From an uncultured Bacteroidales bacterium (GTDB lineage Bacteria > Bacteroidota > Bacteroidia > Bacteroidales > Marinilabiliaceae), in NCBI GenBank assembly GCA_937892255.1, contig CALAUL010000098.1, forward strand, positions 1 to 7,126: a stretch of 7,126 nucleotides of DNA. The letters run 5' to 3'. Shown here piece after piece: positions 5,188 through 7,126 of the stretch; positions within the stretch are counted from its first letter, which is position 1, and the number at the start of each line of letters is the position of its first letter. The notes under the pieces were generated by a model. It was not told the DNA's origin. It worked only from the letters and a program-made list of their open reading frames with translations, and made no database searches. Position numbers and translations under genes: made by a program.

Positions 5188-7050
5188 ATGAACATCAGAC
5201 ATTTGACATTAGCCATAGCTTGCACTCTCTTCTCCCTGCCCCACATGGCACAGAAGAAAGTAGCACTGCAACTCCAACATGTTGAACCGATGAATTGGTG
5301 GGTGGGCATGAACAACCCCAACCTCCAACTACTTGTCCACGCTCCTCGAATAGCAGAGACAGTACCCGTCATCGAATACGAAGGAGTAACTATCAAAGAG
5401 GTCATTCACACCTCCAACCCCAACTACCTCTTCATCAACTTGGAGATAGCACCAGAGACACAAGCTGGCTCTTTCAACATAGTATTCAACCGCTTAGGTG
5501 TCAAAATAGCCTCTTACAACTACCAACTCAAAGCACGCAAAGAAGGCTCCGCTCAACGTATGGGTTTCACAGCCGATGACGCTATAATGCTCCTCATGCC
5601 AGACAGATTCGCCAACGGCAATACCGCCAACGACAATATAGAGGGTATGAGAGAGAGAGCCGACCGCAACAAACCTTACGGACGTCACGGAGGAGACCTG
5701 AAAGGTATCAGCGACAACCTCGACTACTTCACCGACCTCGGCATGACAACCCTATGGCTCAACCCAGTACAAGAGAACGATATGCCGGAGTCGTCATATC
5801 ACGGATATGCCATAACAGACTACTACGCCGTTGACAGACGTCTCGGCTCCCTCGACGAATACAAAGCTCTCGCTGAAAAGATGCACAGCAAAGGTCTCAA
5901 ACTCGTCATGGACATGGTCTTCAACCACTGTGGCACCGAACACTGGTGGATGAAGGACCTCCCCTGCGAGGACTGGATATTTCAGTGGGGTGGCAAATAC
6001 CAGAACTCATCATTCCGTCTCTCTACTGTAGCTGACCCACACGTATCAAAACGCGACCTACGTATAACAACAGAAGGTTGGTTTGATAAGAGCATGGCAG
6101 ATATGAATATGCGCAACCCTCTTGTACGAAACTACCTTATCCAAAACTCTATATGGTGGATAGAAGAGATAGGGTTAGACGGCATACGTCAGGATACTTA
6201 TCCTTACCCCGACAAAGAGGCTATGCGCGAATGGAACATCAGAGTACGCCAAGAATACCCTAACTTCAACATAGTAGGCGAGGTGTGGATTTCACACGCT
6301 TCAAAACTCTTCTACTGGCAGAAAGACGCTCTTAACAAAGACGGGTTCAACTCCGAATTGCCGACCATAATGGACTTCCCTCTCCAAGAGGCTATATGCA
6401 GAGCTTTCACCGAAGCTCCGGGTTGGGATACGGGTATCATGCGCCTTTATGACGCCCTGGCTAACGACCACCTATATGCCAACACACAGAACATCATGGT
6501 CTTCGGAGAGAATCATGATGTCGGTCGCCTGCTCAATCAGGTTGGTATGAACATCGACAACCTCAAACTTGCTACCGCTTTCCTCGCTACCGTAAGAGGT
6601 ATTCCGCAGTTGTATATAGGCACCGAAGTTCTCATGTCAGGCAATGGCTTTGATGGTCACTGCTTCATCAGAGAGGATTTCCCGGGAGGCTGGGAAGGCG
6701 ACAAAGCGAATTACTTCACTTCACGTCCTCAAGCAGCCGATGAGATGTACCATTATACAGCACGTCTGTTCAATTACCGTAAGACATCTGACGCTATACG
6801 CAATGGCAAACTGACTCATTTCCTTCCGGAAAACGAAGTATATGTCTTCTTCCGTCACACCGACAATGAGAAGGTCATGGTGATACTCAACAACAACAAA
6901 GAGCCTCAGACTGTTAACAGCGACACATACAGCGAGATACTCTCTCCGACAGCCAAAGGAAAGGATATAATAAGCGGTAAGGCATTCGACACTCTCTCCT
7001 CTATCAGCATACCTGGCAAAAGTGCCATGGTCATAGAGTGCTCAGAGTAA
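5188..7050 (+). CDS. Exported GH13 neopullulanase/alpha-amylase (SusA-like)
   Basis: This 620-residue enzyme hydrolyses alpha-glucans; its length is close to Bacteroides SusA. Residues 1-21 form a signal peptide with probable cleavage at HMA|QKK, so it is likely periplasmic. An N-terminal cyclomaltodextrinase-type beta domain (about 24-115) precedes the GH13 barrel (about 127-535) and a C-terminal beta domain (about 545-618). The conserved GH13 regions are intact. Region I is DMVFNH (242-247). Region II is GLDGIRQD with nucleophile D336. Region III is VGEVW with acid/base E365. Region IV is FGENHD with transition-state stabiliser D444. Also present are DRFANGN (139-145, metal-site type), RHGGDLKGI (166-174), YHGYAITDYY (204-213) and FPGGWEGD (498-505), typical of neopullulanase/cyclomaltodextrinase relatives. 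Exact product profile (maltose, panose or cyclodextrin opening) cannot be read. There is no Shine-Dalgarno box. It is last in the operon and would feed the transporter and the phosphorylase. Confidence 0.92.
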   Translation: MNIRHLTLAIACTLFSLPHMAQKKVALQLQHVEPMNWWVGMNNPNLQLLVHAPRIAETVPVIEYEGVTIKEVIHTSNPNYLFINLEIAPETQAGSFNIVFNRLGVKIASYNYQLKARKEGSAQRMGFTADDAIMLLMPDRFANGNTANDNIEGMRERADRNKPYGRHGGDLKGISDNLDYFTDLGMTTLWLNPVQENDMPESSYHGYAITDYYAVDRRLGSLDEYKALAEKMHSKGLKLVMDMVFNHCGTEHWWMKDLPCEDWIFQWGGKYQNSSFRLSTVADPHVSKRDLRITTEGWFDKSMADMNMRNPLVRNYLIQNSIWWIEEIGLDGIRQDTYPYPDKEAMREWNIRVRQEYPNFNIVGEVWISHASKLFYWQKDALNKDGFNSELPTIMDFPLQEAICRAFTEAPGWDTGIMRLYDALANDHLYANTQNIMVFGENHDVGRLLNQVGMNIDNLKLATAFLATVRGIPQLYIGTEVLMSGNGFDGHCFIREDFPGGWEGDKANYFTSRPQAADEMYHYTARLFNYRKTSDAIRNGKLTHFLPENEVYVFFRHTDNEKVMVILNNNKEPQTVNSDTYSEILSPTAKGKDIISGKAFDTLSSISIPGKSAMVIECSE

Positions 7051-7083
7051 CAGTTACAGACACGAACTAACAATAATACCGAC

Positions 7084-7126
7084 AAACTCAGTCAGAAGGA
7101 GACATCTCCTTCGGCTGAGTTTTTTT
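7084..7126 (+). terminator. Intrinsic terminator ending the sugar operon
   Basis: AAACTCAG (7084-7091) pairs with CTGAGTTT (7115-7122). The stem continues through T7092-G7114 and C7093-G7113, and after a single bulged A (7094) through GAAGGAG (7095-7101) with CTCCTTC (7106-7112). The loop is ACAT. The distal strand runs into a T-tract reaching the window end, which may continue beyond it. It lies 34 bases after the GH13 stop codon. Confidence 0.93.

Noticed and set aside
5188..5223. Possible lipoprotein signal (LAIAC) at the start of the GH13 protein
   Set aside because: Cys12 would leave too short a hydrophobic core and the -3 residue is Ala. A standard signal peptide cut after HMA (residue 21) fits better.

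Overview
The window looks like a chromosomal maltose/maltodextrin utilisation locus from a member of the Bacteroidetes, most likely Bacteroidales (Prevotella-like or a relative). This rests on four things. The glycoside hydrolases and the MFS carrier are of Bacteroidetes type. The gene content resembles known Bacteroidetes maltodextrin loci. None of the four complete genes has a Shine-Dalgarno purine box; all have A/T-rich leaders. The best promoter-like element resembles the Bacteroidetes -7 box (TAnnTTTG). Genus-level assignment from sequence alone would be a guess.

Layout, all on the + strand. (1) Positions 1-402 hold the 3' end of a LacI/PurR-family regulator, cut by the window edge and closed by a clear intrinsic terminator (408-440). 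(2) A control region of about 370 bp (441-811) carries two LacI-type palindromes: a perfect GCAAACGTTTGC at 623-634 and a near-copy at 557-568. It also holds candidate promoter elements. (3) Four genes follow and probably form one operon: an MFS sugar transporter (812-2110), beta-phosphoglucomutase (2200-2850), a GH65 maltose phosphorylase (2856-5168) and a secreted GH13 neopullulanase/alpha-amylase (5188-7050). A strong bulged-hairpin terminator (7084-7126) ends the window. The only sizeable gap inside the operon (2111-2199) can fold into a three-way junction.

How the genes work together (inference from families). The GH13 enzyme has an export signal and would cut maltodextrins to maltose and short oligosaccharides outside the inner membrane. 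The MFS protein would carry these into the cytoplasm. Maltose phosphorylase would split maltose with phosphate into glucose and beta-glucose 1-phosphate. Beta-phosphoglucomutase would convert the latter to glucose 6-phosphate, so one of the two hexoses is phosphorylated without spending ATP. The LacI-family protein encoded just upstream is the obvious candidate to read the two palindromes. No SusC/SusD-type outer-membrane pair lies within the window; it could be nearby.

I see no mobile elements, CRISPR arrays, tRNA or rRNA genes, or broken genes. The system is coherent but mostly of a known kind. The less ordinary parts are the double-operator control region and the structured leader of the phosphoglucomutase gene.
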